64,000 nt of DNA, taken from NCBI GenBank assembly GCA_019749945.1, contig JAIEPF010000021.1:173630-237629 (forward strand). Reading direction: 5' to 3'. Positions 50,523 to 59,810 of the stretch are shown piece after piece. The notes beneath the pieces are model-generated. The model was given only the letters and a program-made list of their open reading frames with translations. It was not told the origin of the DNA and did no database searches. This DNA is from Burkholderiales bacterium (GTDB lineage: Bacteria; Pseudomonadota; Gammaproteobacteria; Burkholderiales; SG8-41). The position numbers and the translations under genes are program-made. Within the stretch, counting starts at the first letter, position 1; each line of letters begins with the position of its first letter.

Positions 50523-50942
50523 ATGAACAAATCCTTTGCCCGGCGCATCGCCGCCATGAACGCGATGTACAAACTCCCCGCCAACGACCGCCCGGTCCTG
50601 CCCGAGGATGTTGTCGGCCGGCTGACCGGATTCAAGGCGACGCTGATGGACGAGGTGCATGAAATCGACCAGATCGTCGAGCTGGCGCAGAAAGGCGCGC
50701 CGCAAACGGAAATTCTGGTGGCGATGGCCGACCTGCTCGGTGACGTGATTGTCTACTGCCGGTCGGAAGCGCTGAAATACGGCCTGCCGCTGGAAGAGGT
50801 GCTGGACATCATCATGGACAGCAACGAGAGCAAACTCGGCGCCGACGGCAAGCCGATCTATGACGCCAACGGAAAATTCCTCAAAGGCCCCGGTTACTGG
50901 AAGCCGGAGCCGAAGATCAGGGCGCTGCTCGAACGCGCCTGA
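50523..50942 (+). CDS. MazG/HisE-like nucleotide pyrophosphohydrolase
   Basis: A 139-residue all-alpha NTP pyrophosphatase-like protein. It shows TLMDEVHEIDQIVELAQ (E-x2-E motif) and MADLLGDVIVYCRSEALKYG (D-x3-D-type motif), then DIIMDSNESKLGADGKPIYD, as in MazG-like proteins that follow the NK/NxSK pattern. It should hydrolyse a nucleoside triphosphate or related compound. It stands between yajD and a Bug gene. Confidence 0.8.
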   Translation: MNKSFARRIAAMNAMYKLPANDRPVLPEDVVGRLTGFKATLMDEVHEIDQIVELAQKGAPQTEILVAMADLLGDVIVYCRSEALKYGLPLEEVLDIIMDSNESKLGADGKPIYDANGKFLKGPGYWKPEPKIRALLERA

Positions 50943-50968
50943 TCAGCCGGCTGGTTTCGCAACGGCAT

Positions 50969-51946
50969 TCAATCCAGCTTGATGTGGGCCGCCTTGATCA
51001 CCTGCGCCCACTTCGCGAGTTCGCTGCGCAGGTATTTGCCGAGTTCTTCGGGCGTGCCGCCGTCCGGTTCGACGCCGGATTTGGTCAGAAAGCTGCGGAT
51101 GCCGGGGTCGGCGAGCACCTTGCGATATTCCTCGTGCAGACGCGCAATGATGTTCTGCGGCGTGCCCCGGGGCGCGAGCATCGCGTACCACACGCCAGAG
51201 TCGTATCCCGGAACGCCGGATTCGGCGATGGTGGGCAGATTCGGCATGCTGCTGAGGCGCCTGGTGGTGCTGACCGCAATGGCGCGCAGGCGGCCCGATT
51301 CGATGTGTGCCGACGAGGAGATCGGGGGCGTGAACAGCAGTTGCGTCTGACCGGCGATGGTGTCGACCATGGCCTGCCCGCCCCCCTTGTACGGCACGTG
51401 GGTGACGCGGATGCCGGCCATCACGTTGAGCAGTTCGCTCGCCAGGTGGCCGCCCGAACCGTTGCCCGACGAGGCATAGAGCAGTTCACCCGGACGCTTT
51501 TTGGCGATGGTGATCAGTTCGCTGACGGTTTTTACCGGCAACGAGGGGTGGGCAACGAGCAGATAACCACCATTGGCCAGCATCATGACCGGTTCAAAAT
51601 CGCGGATCGGATCGTAGGGGATCTTCGGGAAGAGGGCGGGGTTCACCGCAAGCTGCGCGGTCAGGCCCATCACGACGGTGTAACCGTCAGGCGCCGCCCG
51701 TGCCGCGGCTTCCATGCCGATGTTGCCGCCCGCGCCGCCGCGATTGTCGATGATGACCTGCTGGCCGATGTTTTCCGAGAGCTTGCGCGCGAAAGGCCTT
51801 GCGATGGTGTCGCTGCCGCCGCCCGGCGGGTAGGGCAGGATCCAGCGGATCGGTTTGCCCGGAAACGCCTGGGCCAGCAGCGGCGCGACCGGCGCCATGC
51901 TTGCGGCGAGCGCGGCCAGCGCATATAAATAAGTTGTCTTGTTCAT
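50969..51946 (-). CDS. Bug/TctC-family periplasmic solute receptor (copy 7)
   Basis: A 325-residue Bug protein. The signal is MNKTTYLYALAALAASMAPVAPLLAQ, then FPGKPIRWILPYPPGGGSDTIARP, DNRGGAGGNIGMEA and VPYKGGGQAMVDTIAG. A GAGGAGGAG ribosome site lies before the start. It is the only Bug gene here on the minus strand and is divergent from the DUF1993 gene by 240 bases. Confidence 0.9.
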   Translation of the reverse strand: MNKTTYLYALAALAASMAPVAPLLAQAFPGKPIRWILPYPPGGGSDTIARPFARKLSENIGQQVIIDNRGGAGGNIGMEAAARAAPDGYTVVMGLTAQLAVNPALFPKIPYDPIRDFEPVMMLANGGYLLVAHPSLPVKTVSELITIAKKRPGELLYASSGNGSGGHLASELLNVMAGIRVTHVPYKGGGQAMVDTIAGQTQLLFTPPISSSAHIESGRLRAIAVSTTRRLSSMPNLPTIAESGVPGYDSGVWYAMLAPRGTPQNIIARLHEEYRKVLADPGIRSFLTKSGVEPDGGTPEELGKYLRSELAKWAQVIKAAHIKLD

Positions 51947-52186
51947 TATTCTCCTCCTCGGCTTATGGGGGCGCAGGTTTTCAAAAATGACCGGACCGCG
52001 GCTGAAAACCAGATCACATCATATTTTCAATCCGGGCGGGCCGGGGGCGGCGATCCAGACTCTGGAAGGTTTTGCCGTTCCTTGCGACATGACCCGCAGC
52101 GGATGAGACAATTCAGCACCGGCCGGCGGCCCTGGACTGCCCGGCGATTCATCCGATCCGTTTGTTTGCATTCAAAGGAAGCGACC

Positions 52187-52693
52187 ATGCCCCTCACCAT
52201 GTATGCCGCCAGTGCACCGCGGTTTGTGCACATGCTCAACAATCTTGCCGCACTGCTCGACAAGGCGCAGGCGCACATCGACGCCAAAAAACTCGATCCC
52301 GCGGCATTGACCGCATCCCGGCTGTTTCCCGACATGTACCCGCTGACCCGGCAGGTGCAGATTGCCTGTGACGTGGCGAAAGGCGCGGTGGGACGCCTCG
52401 GCGGGGCCGAGGTGCCCAGACACGAAGACAGCGAGCAGACCATCCCGGAACTGAAAGCCCGCATCGCCAAGACCATCGCCTTCATCAACAGCGTCAAGCC
52501 GGAGCCGATCGACGCCAGCGCCGACAGGAACATCACGGTAAAGCTGGGCAGGCAGGAATACACCTTTACGGGCATGCAGTATCTGCTCAATTACGCGCAT
52601 CCGAATTTCTATTTCCACATCACCACCGCCTACAACATCCTGCGCCACAACGGCGTCGAAATCGGCAAGAAGGATTTCAACGGCGCATTCTGA
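52187..52693 (+). CDS. DUF1993 family protein (DinB-like fold)
   Basis: A 168-residue protein: MYAASAPRFVHMLNNLAALLDKA, RLFPDMYPLTRQVQIACDVAKGA, YTFTGMQYLLNYAHPNFYFHITTAYNILRHNGVEIGKKDFNG-type ending (short: NFYFHITTAYNILRHNG). It matches DUF1993, a DinB/YfiT-like helical bundle that may bind a metal through histidines. Function unknown. ATG 52187; an upstream in-frame extension was rejected. It is followed by the M32 peptidase. Confidence 0.88.
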   Translation: MPLTMYAASAPRFVHMLNNLAALLDKAQAHIDAKKLDPAALTASRLFPDMYPLTRQVQIACDVAKGAVGRLGGAEVPRHEDSEQTIPELKARIAKTIAFINSVKPEPIDASADRNITVKLGRQEYTFTGMQYLLNYAHPNFYFHITTAYNILRHNGVEIGKKDFNGAF

Positions 52694-52782
52694 CCCCATA
52701 CCGTTCGCCCGGAACTTGTTGCAGGGCCGGCTGGGCTGCGGCAGGCCCGGCCCGAACGGAAAAAGTCAGTGGAAAAATCAAC

Positions 52783-54291
52783 ATGTCCAATACACCGGCG
52801 CCTTGTTACACCGAGCTGACCCGCGTTTACGCGCGGCTCTACCGCTACCACCATCTTTCCGCCATCGTCGGTTGGGACCGCAATGCGATGATGCCGCCCG
52901 GCGGCAACGAGGCGCGCGCCGCGGCGGAAGCCGAACTCTCCGCCTTGATCCATCGCACGCGCACCGATCCGCGGCTGGCCGCCTGGCTGAAAGCGGCGGA
53001 AACCGAAGCGCTGGACGACATCGCGCGCGCCAACCTGCGCGAGATCCGCCGCGACTGGCGTGATGCCAACGCGCTTCCGGAATCGCTGGTCGAGGCCAAA
53101 ACGCTCGCCGGCGCGCGCTGCGAACACGCCTGGCGCAGCCAGCGCGGGGCCAATGACTGGAAGGGTTTTCTCGAAAACTTCCGTGAAGTGGTGAAACTCG
53201 CGCGCGAAGAAGCGCAGCTCCTCGCGGACGACACGGGACTCACGCGCTACGACGCGCTGATGGATCGTTTTGAACCCGGCGTGCGCGCCGCCGACATCGA
53301 TCGCATATTCGGCGACGTCAAAACCTGGCTGCCTGAGCTGATTGTCCGGGTGCAGGACAGGCAGGAAAATGAGCAGGCCAATGAGCCTGTCATCGCGCCG
53401 CAGGGCCCGTTTCCGGTGCCGGCGCAGCGCGCGCTGAATAAAGAAGTCATGGCAATGCTGGGTTTCGATTTCACGGCGGGCCGGCTCGATGAAAGTGCCC
53501 ATCCCTTCAGCGGCGGCGTGCCGGAAGACGTGCGCCTGACCACGCGCTACAGCGATGACGATTTCGCGCGCAGCCTGCTCGGCACCATCCACGAAACCGG
53601 CCACGCGCGTTACGAACAGAACCTGCCGCGCGCCTGGCTGGGTCAGCCGGTGGGCACGGCGCGTTCCTACGGCCTGCACGAAAGCCAGAGCCTGTCCTTT
53701 GAAATGCAGCTCGCGCGCAGCCGCGCCTTTGTCGGCCTGCTGGCGCCGTTGTTGAAAAAACACTTTGGCGCGCAGCCGGCGTTTGAGCCGGACAATCTGT
53801 ACCGGCTGTGGACGCGCGTGAAGCGGGGCTTGATCCGCGTCGATGCCGACGAGGTGACTTATCCGGCGCATGTGATCCTGCGCTACGAAATCGAACGCGC
53901 ACTGGTCGAGGGCGACATCGAGCCCGACGACATCCCGGCGCTGTGGGATGAAAAAATGCAGAGCCTGCTCGGGCTCGACACCCGCGGCAATTACAGGGAC
54001 GGCTGCCTGCAGGATGTGCACTGGACCGAAGGCGCCTTCGGTTATTTCCCCAGTTACACGCTGGGCGCGATGTATGCCGCGCAGTGGTTCGCCGCCATGC
54101 GCCGCGCAATGCCGGACCTCGATACGCGCATCGCGGCGGGTGATCTCAAGCCGGTGTTTGAATGGATGAAAATCAACATCTGGTCGCAGGCCAGCCGCTG
54201 GGACACGCCGGAGCTGGTGCACCGGGCCAGCGGCGAGACGCTCAATCCGCAGCATTTCCGCACGCATCTGGAGGCGCGGTATTTAAAATAA
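52783..54291 (+). CDS. Metallocarboxypeptidase, M32 (Taq) family
   Basis: A 502-residue zinc carboxypeptidase. The metal-binding motif is H270-E-T-G-H274 (LLGTIHETGHARYEQ), followed by RSYGLHESQSLSFE with the third ligand. Other conserved segments are VGWDRNAMMPPGG at the start and YPAHVILRYEIERALVEGDI and WTEGAFGYFPSYTLGAMYAAQ near the end. It removes C-terminal residues from peptides in the cytoplasm. It is a single gene followed at once by an AT-rich repeat copy. Confidence 0.94.
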   Translation: MSNTPAPCYTELTRVYARLYRYHHLSAIVGWDRNAMMPPGGNEARAAAEAELSALIHRTRTDPRLAAWLKAAETEALDDIARANLREIRRDWRDANALPESLVEAKTLAGARCEHAWRSQRGANDWKGFLENFREVVKLAREEAQLLADDTGLTRYDALMDRFEPGVRAADIDRIFGDVKTWLPELIVRVQDRQENEQANEPVIAPQGPFPVPAQRALNKEVMAMLGFDFTAGRLDESAHPFSGGVPEDVRLTTRYSDDDFARSLLGTIHETGHARYEQNLPRAWLGQPVGTARSYGLHESQSLSFEMQLARSRAFVGLLAPLLKKHFGAQPAFEPDNLYRLWTRVKRGLIRVDADEVTYPAHVILRYEIERALVEGDIEPDDIPALWDEKMQSLLGLDTRGNYRDGCLQDVHWTEGAFGYFPSYTLGAMYAAQWFAAMRRAMPDLDTRIAAGDLKPVFEWMKINIWSQASRWDTPELVHRASGETLNPQHFRTHLEARYLK

Positions 54292-54317
54292 TTCAATAAA
54301 AACAATAACTTAAATAC
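54289..54317 (+). repeat. AT-rich motif, copy E
   Basis: AATTCAATAAAAACAATAAC lies directly after the M32 peptidase stop. Its first 17 bases are identical to copy D at 42229, and ACAATAACTT matches copy B at 19181. It is about 85 bases upstream of the DUF3500-like gene. Confidence 0.5.
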
Positions 54318-54399
54318 GATCAAACACGGCTCGCGCGGGTGGTTCCGGATTACTGGGGTATTCCACCGGCGGCAAGCCAAAATGCAAAGAGGGCAAATC

Positions 54400-55572
54400 G
54401 TGCGAACAAAAATCCTGAGAGCCGTCATTGCCGTGACGCTGCTGGGCACCGCAATCGCGCTTGCCGCGCCGGAGATCTTCCGTGCACCGCTGAAACTGCG
54501 CGATGTCGGCGCCGGCCTGTGGGCGGAACCGTTCAAGGGCGTCACCACCAACGGCGAGGTGGTGCCGGGCCTGTTCGCACTCGCGCAGACCGGTGTCACC
54601 ACCGAACCCGCGCGCAAGGCGGCCGCCGCGTTTGCGGCGAGCCTGAGCGACGCACAGCGCAAAAAAACGCTGTTTCCGGTTGATGACGAGGAATGGCGGC
54701 GCTGGGACAACCGGCACTTCGCGACGCGCCAGGGCACGGGATTTTTCGAAATGAGCGAGGCCCAGCGCAAGCTCGCGCTGGATTTGCTGCGTGAGAGCCT
54801 CAGCGCCAAAGGGCTGCAGCAGACCCGCGACGTGATGAACCTGAACGGCACTCTCGGCGAACTGACCGGAAATTTCGGGGAATACAGCGAATGGTTCTAC
54901 TGGATCACCATCATGGGCGAGCCGTCCGCAACCCGCCCCTGGGGCTGGCAGCTCGACGGCCATCACGCCATCATCAATTACTTCGTGCTTGGCGATCAGG
55001 TGGTGATGACGCCGGTGTTCATGGGCTCCGAGCCGGTCAGGGCCGACAGCGGCCGCTTCAAGGGCACCGTGGTGCTGCAGGCAGAACAGGACAAGGGTCT
55101 CGCGCTGATGAAAACGCTGAATGCCGCGCAGCAGGCGAGTGCACGCATCCGCAAGGACAAGGCGGGCGAGGATCTGCTGAGTGCGGCGTACAAGGACAAC
55201 CTGGTGCTCGATTACGCCGGCATCCGCGCCGCGGAGCTGAGCGATGCGCAAAAAATGCTGCTGCTTGCTGTGATTGAGGAATACGTCGCCAACATGAAGT
55301 CGGGACAGGCGCGGGTCAGAATGGCGGAAGTCCGCAGGCATCTCGACGAAACCCGGTTTGGCTGGATCGGCGGCACCGAGGCGGACGGCGTGTTTTATTA
55401 CCGCATCCAGAGCCCGGTGATCCTGATCGAGTTCGATCACCAGCGGCCGATCGCCCTCGCCAGATCGGACACGCCTACGCGCAATCACATCCATACCATG
55501 GTGCGCACGCCCAACGGCAACGACTACGGCAGGGACCTGCTGCGGCAGCACCACCTGCATCAAAAGCACTGA
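54400..55572 (+). CDS. DUF3500-like exported protein
   Basis: A 390-residue protein with a signal peptide ([24 protein letters not shown]). It has [45 protein letters not shown] and [15 protein letters not shown], the DUF3500 pattern, and ends [21 protein letters not shown]. Function is unknown. Start at GTG 54400 is preferred because of an AAGAGGG ribosome site six bases upstream; ATG 54382 is also in frame. No partner gene is evident. Confidence 0.78.
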   Translation: MRTKILRAVIAVTLLGTAIALAAPEIFRAPLKLRDVGAGLWAEPFKGVTTNGEVVPGLFALAQTGVTTEPARKAAAAFAASLSDAQRKKTLFPVDDEEWRRWDNRHFATRQGTGFFEMSEAQRKLALDLLRESLSAKGLQQTRDVMNLNGTLGELTGNFGEYSEWFYWITIMGEPSATRPWGWQLDGHHAIINYFVLGDQVVMTPVFMGSEPVRADSGRFKGTVVLQAEQDKGLALMKTLNAAQQASARIRKDKAGEDLLSAAYKDNLVLDYAGIRAAELSDAQKMLLLAVIEEYVANMKSGQARVRMAEVRRHLDETRFGWIGGTEADGVFYYRIQSPVILIEFDHQRPIALARSDTPTRNHIHTMVRTPNGNDYGRDLLRQHHLHQKH

Positions 55573-55682
55573 ACCGGGGCGGACATGCAGACACACCATC
55601 CGCGACAGTCCCGAACGCATGCGGAAGCACGGTATTTGGCGGTGCTGCAACCGGCCCGGCAATCTGTGACACTATTCTGCCC

Positions 55683-56186
55683 ATGAAACCTTTCCTGCGC
55701 CTGTTCTGGGTCGTGCACGCGCTGATGGCCGTGCTCTTCACCTGCGCCGCGCTGATGCTCGTCGTCATTTCCGCCCGCATGGGCTGGCAGGCTTTTGCCG
55801 GCGGCCTCGATGGTCTGGCGGCGCAGAACATCATCGAGGCGGTCGGACTGCTGGCGGCAGCGGTCGTCGCGCTGCAGATTGCGCAGACCATCGCCGAGGA
55901 AGAGGTCGTTCGTGACGCCAACATCAGCGCCCCCACCCGCGTGCGGCGATTCCTGTCCAGATTCTTTGTGGTTGTCGTGGTCGCGCTTGCCATCGAGGGA
56001 CTGGTGGCAACCTTCAAGGCCGTGCACGAGGATCTGGCGCACCTGATGTATGCCGCAAGCATCATCGGTGCGACAGGAATCCTGCTGGCGGCATGGGGTG
56101 TGTTCGTGCATCTCAACCGCTCCGCCGAGGAACTCGAGCCCGAAGCCATGGCTGAGGCAAAAAGCGAAGACAAGAAGATCAAGTAG
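55683..56186 (+). CDS. Four-helix membrane protein, function unknown
   Basis: A 167-residue inner membrane protein with four hydrophobic helices (about residues 10-30, 50-70, 98-118 and 123-145) and a charged C-terminus (EAMAEAKSEDKKIK). No family was recognised. The IVEAVGLLAAAVVALQIAQTIAEEEVVRD-like stretch with repeated glutamates is unusual. It precedes the PrpD-like gene by 34 bases. Confidence 0.6.
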   Translation: MKPFLRLFWVVHALMAVLFTCAALMLVVISARMGWQAFAGGLDGLAAQNIIEAVGLLAAAVVALQIAQTIAEEEVVRDANISAPTRVRRFLSRFFVVVVVALAIEGLVATFKAVHEDLAHLMYAASIIGATGILLAAWGVFVHLNRSAEELEPEAMAEAKSEDKKIK

Positions 56187-56220
56187 TCGCCGCCCGCGCG
56201 GCCAACATGCTGAAACCTGA

Positions 56221-57603
56221 ATGACCACCCTCGCAGAAACCCTCGGCGCGTATGCGGCCGACCTGAGCTACGAAGACCTGCCACCCGCGGTGATCCATCA
56301 GGCGAAGCGCATGATCGTTGACACGCTGGGTTGCGCGCTCGGCGGTTACGACAGTGAGCCGGCGCGCATCGCACTCGAACAGGCCGCCACCATCACCAGC
56401 ACCCGGCCCGCGACCATCCTCTGCACCGGGCGGCAGACCAGCCCTGATCTTGCCGCCTTCGCCAATGGCGTGATGATCCGTTACCTCGATTACAACGACG
56501 GCTACATCGGACGCGAGGCCGGCCATCCCAGCGACAGCATCGCAGCGCTGCTCACTGCCGCCGAAATCGGCCGTGCCAACGGCCGCGAGTTGATCGTCGC
56601 CACGGTAATCGCCTACGAAATGTTCTGCCGCATGTGCGACATCGTCAATTTCAAGCCCATGGGTTTCGACCACACCACCATCGGCGCGATGGCGAGCGTG
56701 CTGGGTGCGGCAAGGTTGATGGGTCTCAACCGCGAACAGATCGCCACCGCGCTCAGCATCACCGTCGCCGCCAATGTCGCGCTGTATCAGACGCGCATCG
56801 GCAATGTGTCGATGTGGAAGGGCTGCGCCTATGCCAATGCCAGCCGCAATGCGATTTTTTTTGCCGAGATGGCCCAGCGCGGCATGACCGGACCATCGCC
56901 GGTGTTCGAAGGTCGCGGCGGTTATTTTGTCGCGGTGACGCGCAAACCCTTTGAACTCGCGCCTTTTGGCGGCAAAGATCAGCCCGAATTCAGGATCATG
57001 GATTGCCTGATCAAGCGTTATCCGCTCGGGCAGTATTCACAATCCGTGGCGCACGCGGCGCTGGAAGCGCGGGCACGCGTCCTCATCAAAAGCAATACCG
57101 ATGTCGGGGACATCGCCGAAATCCATGTCCGCACGCTGCATACCGCGATTGAAATGATGGCGGGCGACCCCGACAAATGGACCCCGGCCAACCGTGAGAC
57201 TGCGGACCACAGCATGCCCTACACCGCCGGTGTCGCATTGATGTACGGCGTCATCGACATCAAGTACTTCGACGATCCGTACCTGCACGATCCCGCATTG
57301 CTGGCGCTGATCGCCAAAATCAAATGCACGGTGTCCGAAGAAGCCAACAGCCGCGAGCCCGAAGCCATGCTCTGCGACATGGATCTGGTGCTGAAGGACG
57401 GCAAACGCGAAGCCATACGCGTCGAATACCATCGCGGGCATCCGAAGAACCCGATGTCGGATGACGAGATTGAAGAAAAATTCCGTTCGCTCGCGGGTGA
57501 GCGAATGCCGAAGCCGCAACTCGATGCGTTGCTGAAGCAGTTGTGGCACCTCGAGCAGCTGACGGAAATGCAAGCGCTGTTCAAGTTGACGCAAATAAGC
57601 TGA
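56221..57603 (+). CDS. MmgE/PrpD family protein (2-methylcitrate dehydratase-like)
   Basis: A 460-residue PrpD-family protein: TLAETLGAYAADLSYEDLPP, VDTLGCALGGYDSEPARIA, RYLDYNDGYIGREAGHPSDSI, ANVALYQTRIGNVSMWKGCAYANASRNAIFFAEMA and DHSMPYTAGVAL. The family includes 2-methylcitrate, cis-aconitate-related and itaconate hydro-lyases or isomerases. It starts with ATG 56221 and is followed 20 bases later by Bug copy 8, a frequent pairing for uptake and use of a carboxylate. Confidence 0.9.
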   Translation: MTTLAETLGAYAADLSYEDLPPAVIHQAKRMIVDTLGCALGGYDSEPARIALEQAATITSTRPATILCTGRQTSPDLAAFANGVMIRYLDYNDGYIGREAGHPSDSIAALLTAAEIGRANGRELIVATVIAYEMFCRMCDIVNFKPMGFDHTTIGAMASVLGAARLMGLNREQIATALSITVAANVALYQTRIGNVSMWKGCAYANASRNAIFFAEMAQRGMTGPSPVFEGRGGYFVAVTRKPFELAPFGGKDQPEFRIMDCLIKRYPLGQYSQSVAHAALEARARVLIKSNTDVGDIAEIHVRTLHTAIEMMAGDPDKWTPANRETADHSMPYTAGVALMYGVIDIKYFDDPYLHDPALLALIAKIKCTVSEEANSREPEAMLCDMDLVLKDGKREAIRVEYHRGHPKNPMSDDEIEEKFRSLAGERMPKPQLDALLKQLWHLEQLTEMQALFKLTQIS

Positions 57604-57623
57604 CCCGGATCCGGAGTTAATTT

Positions 57624-58613
57624 ATGTTTAAAATCAAGTATTTATGTAATATTCTCGCTTTGGGCGGGGGGTTGCTGGTGCAGCCCGCGCCGCAGGCCCA
57701 GGCCGCCGCCGGCGATGTTTACCCGAAGCGCCCGGTGCGTCTGCTGGTGCCGAATCCGCCGGGCGGCGGCAGCGATGCGGTGGCGCGTATTCTTGCGCAA
57801 AAACTCGGCGAAGGCATGAACCAGCAGTTCGTCGTCGACAACCGCGCGGGTGGCGGCGGCATCATCGCCAACGAAACCGTGGCGCGCGCCAATCCCGACG
57901 GCTACACGCTGCTGCTGGCCTTCATCGGCCCGGTGGCGATCAGCCCGGCGCTGACCCGCGTGCCGTACGATTCGGTGAAGGATTTCGCGCCGGTCGCACT
58001 GGTCGCGGCAGGCCAGTACATGCTGGTGCTGCATCCTGCGGTGCCGGCAAAATCGCTGAAGGAATTTGTTGCGTACGCCAAAGCCAACCCAGGCAAGATC
58101 AACTACGCCTCCGCCGGCAACGGTTCGCCGCTGCACCTCGCGGCGGAACTGTTCAAGGCGCGCGCGGGTGTCAACCTGGTGCATGTGCCGTACAAGGGCG
58201 GCGGGCCGGCCACGGCGGCGATCCTCGGCGGCGAAGTGCAGGCGGTGTTCGGCAGCATCACCTCGGTGCTGCCGCAGGTGAAGTCCGGGAAACTCACACC
58301 GATTGGCGTTACCGGGGCCAGGCGTTCGCAGTTGGCACCCGAATATCCGACCATCGCCGAACTCGGTTATCCCGGTTTCGAAATGACTTCCTGGTACGGC
58401 GTGCTGCTGCCGGCGAAATCACCGCCGGCGGTGACGGCGAAACTCAATGCCGCCATCAACGAAGCGCTGCGTGCGAAGGATGTCATCGACAACCTGAAAC
58501 GCCAGGGCCTCGATGCGACCGGCGGCACGCCGGAAGCCTTCGCCGCGCATATCAAAAGTGAACTCGCAAAGTGGGCGAAAGTGGTCAGGGACGCCAACAT
58601 CAAGGCCGACTAG
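57624..58613 (+). CDS. Bug/TctC-family periplasmic solute receptor (copy 8)
   Basis: A 329-residue Bug protein. The signal is MFKIKYLCNILALGGGLLVQP, cleavage near QAQAA, then YPKRPVRLLVPNPPGGGSDAVARI, DNRAGGGGIIANET and VPYKGGGPATAAILGG. A GGAG ribosome site precedes the ATG. The first codons are AT-rich (TTTATGTTTAAAATCAAG) and resemble the AT-rich motif family described elsewhere. It lies 20 bases after the PrpD-like gene. Confidence 0.9.
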   Translation: MFKIKYLCNILALGGGLLVQPAPQAQAAAGDVYPKRPVRLLVPNPPGGGSDAVARILAQKLGEGMNQQFVVDNRAGGGGIIANETVARANPDGYTLLLAFIGPVAISPALTRVPYDSVKDFAPVALVAAGQYMLVLHPAVPAKSLKEFVAYAKANPGKINYASAGNGSPLHLAAELFKARAGVNLVHVPYKGGGPATAAILGGEVQAVFGSITSVLPQVKSGKLTPIGVTGARRSQLAPEYPTIAELGYPGFEMTSWYGVLLPAKSPPAVTAKLNAAINEALRAKDVIDNLKRQGLDATGGTPEAFAAHIKSELAKWAKVVRDANIKAD

Positions 58614-58689
58614 CGCGCATTGCAAACCGTTTATCCGGCAAACGGCGGCTGAGGCCCCTGTTTTTTTGGCGCTCCTGAAACTTCAAGCC

Positions 58690-58714
58690 GTTACGGCACG
58701 TTACCTTTGTAACG
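58690..58714. promoter_or_regulatory. GTTAC direct repeats and palindrome upstream of the Spy-like gene
   Basis: GTTAC occurs at 58690-58694 and 58700-58704 (10-base step), and CGTTAC-CTTT-GTAACG (58699-58714) is a perfect palindrome. The 10-base direct repeat is typical of OmpR-family response regulator sites. It lies 109-133 bases before the Spy-like start. Confidence 0.4.
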
Positions 58715-58822
58715 CCTGCTTACAGTATTGCGCGGAACGAGCCGCGCAGCCTCCGCTCTGATTGAACAGAGCCGCTCATGTCGGGCGGACACAACAGGGT
58801 TCAACCATCCCGGAGGTCAAAA

Positions 58823-59353
58823 ATGAACAAGTTGATGATGAGCGCGCTGATCGCTGCCGGATTTGCCGCTGCCGTACCGCTGACCATGGCGCAAACCGCC
58901 AATCCTGCACCCGGCGCCACCCAGGGCCGGCACACAAAACACTTTCACCACGACAAACAGGCCTTCAGCCTGCCCAGCGAACGCGTCGAAGCGCGCCTGG
59001 CCTACATCAGGACCGCGCTGAAAATCACCGCTGCCCAGCAAACGCAATGGGACAACTTCGCCGGCGTGATGCGCAAGCAGGCCAAGGATGCCGATGCACG
59101 GGTGCAGGAGCATCGCGCAAAAATGGCGGCCAATACCGAACGCAAACGCCCGAACGCCATCGAGCGGCTGGAGCGCCAGCAGGTTTTCATGGCCACGGCC
59201 TCGGCGCGGATCGGTGAACGCCTCGCCGTGCAGAAACCGCTTTATGCGGCGTTGTCACCCGAACAGCAGCAGGTTGCCGACAAGGTGCTGGCGGGCCACG
59301 GCGGCAAACGCGGCGGTCATGGCGGCCGCCACGGCGGGCACGGCAGGGCTTGA
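58823..59353 (+). CDS. Spy/CpxP-like periplasmic protein
   Basis: A 176-residue periplasmic protein. The signal is MNKLMMSALIAAGFAAAVPLTMAQ. The mature part has the LTAxQ-like repeats of CpxP/Spy (IRTALKITAAQQTQWDNFAGVM and YAALSPEQQQVADKVLAG) and a His/Gly-rich C-terminus (GHGGKRGGHGGRHGGHGRA) that may bind metals. It probably senses or protects against envelope or metal stress. It is preceded by tandem GTTAC repeats and a palindrome and followed by a terminator. Confidence 0.82.
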   Translation: MNKLMMSALIAAGFAAAVPLTMAQTANPAPGATQGRHTKHFHHDKQAFSLPSERVEARLAYIRTALKITAAQQTQWDNFAGVMRKQAKDADARVQEHRAKMAANTERKRPNAIERLERQQVFMATASARIGERLAVQKPLYAALSPEQQQVADKVLAGHGGKRGGHGGRHGGHGRA

Positions 59354-59376
59354 AACCTGTCGTCACCTGGCAACAC

Positions 59377-59407
59377 AAACGGGGGCAGCGCAGGCCGTCC
59401 CCGTTTT
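59377..59407 (+). terminator. Terminator after the Spy-like gene
   Basis: AAACGGGG (59377-59384) pairs with CCCCGTTT (59399-59406) around a 14-base loop, followed by another T. The stem is eight base pairs. The large loop lowers certainty. Confidence 0.6.
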
Positions 59408-59514
59408 CATTGGCAGATCAGCGGTTTCATGCCGGCCGTTAACAAACACTTACAAAATCCCGCGCGACACCCGGGCACCGCTGCATGTCCAATAGGCACA
59501 AGGAGGACTCGAAC

Positions 59515-59742
59515 ATGAAAAGCCCAATCAAGCTGATGATCGCTGTGGCCGCACTGACCGTGTTAAGCGGATGTGTGGCGGTACCGGTGCAGCCGGGTTA
59601 TTACGAACCGGCAACCGTGGTCTATGCCCCGGCGCCCGTGTATTACGGCCCTCCGGTCTACTACGGCCCGTCGGTTCGCTTCGGGTTTTACGGCGGACGC
59701 GGCCATGGCCATGGCGGGCATCGCGGTCACGGACACCGCTAG
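59515..59742 (+). CDS. Small Tyr/Pro/Gly-rich lipoprotein
   Basis: A 75-residue lipoprotein. The lipobox is VLSGC (residues about 16-20). The mature part is repetitive: PVYYGPPVYYGPSVRF, then FYGGRGHGHGGHRGHGHR. Similar Tyr/Pro-rich lipoproteins occur in betaproteobacteria with no known role; the His-rich tail could bind metal. ATG 59515 follows a weak AGGAGG. It precedes a larger Tyr-rich exported protein and may share its promoter. Confidence 0.6.
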   Translation: MKSPIKLMIAVAALTVLSGCVAVPVQPGYYEPATVVYAPAPVYYGPPVYYGPSVRFGFYGGRGHGHGGHRGHGHR

Positions 59743-59810
59743 CCTTGCAATCCGTCAAGGCGGGCAGTCCGAAGTGTTGATACTGAAAATAAACGAGCGG
59801 GAGAACAACC

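Noticed and set aside
52630..54267. 545-residue antisense frame over the M32 peptidase
   Set aside because: Shadow frame with Arg/His-rich composition and no domain.
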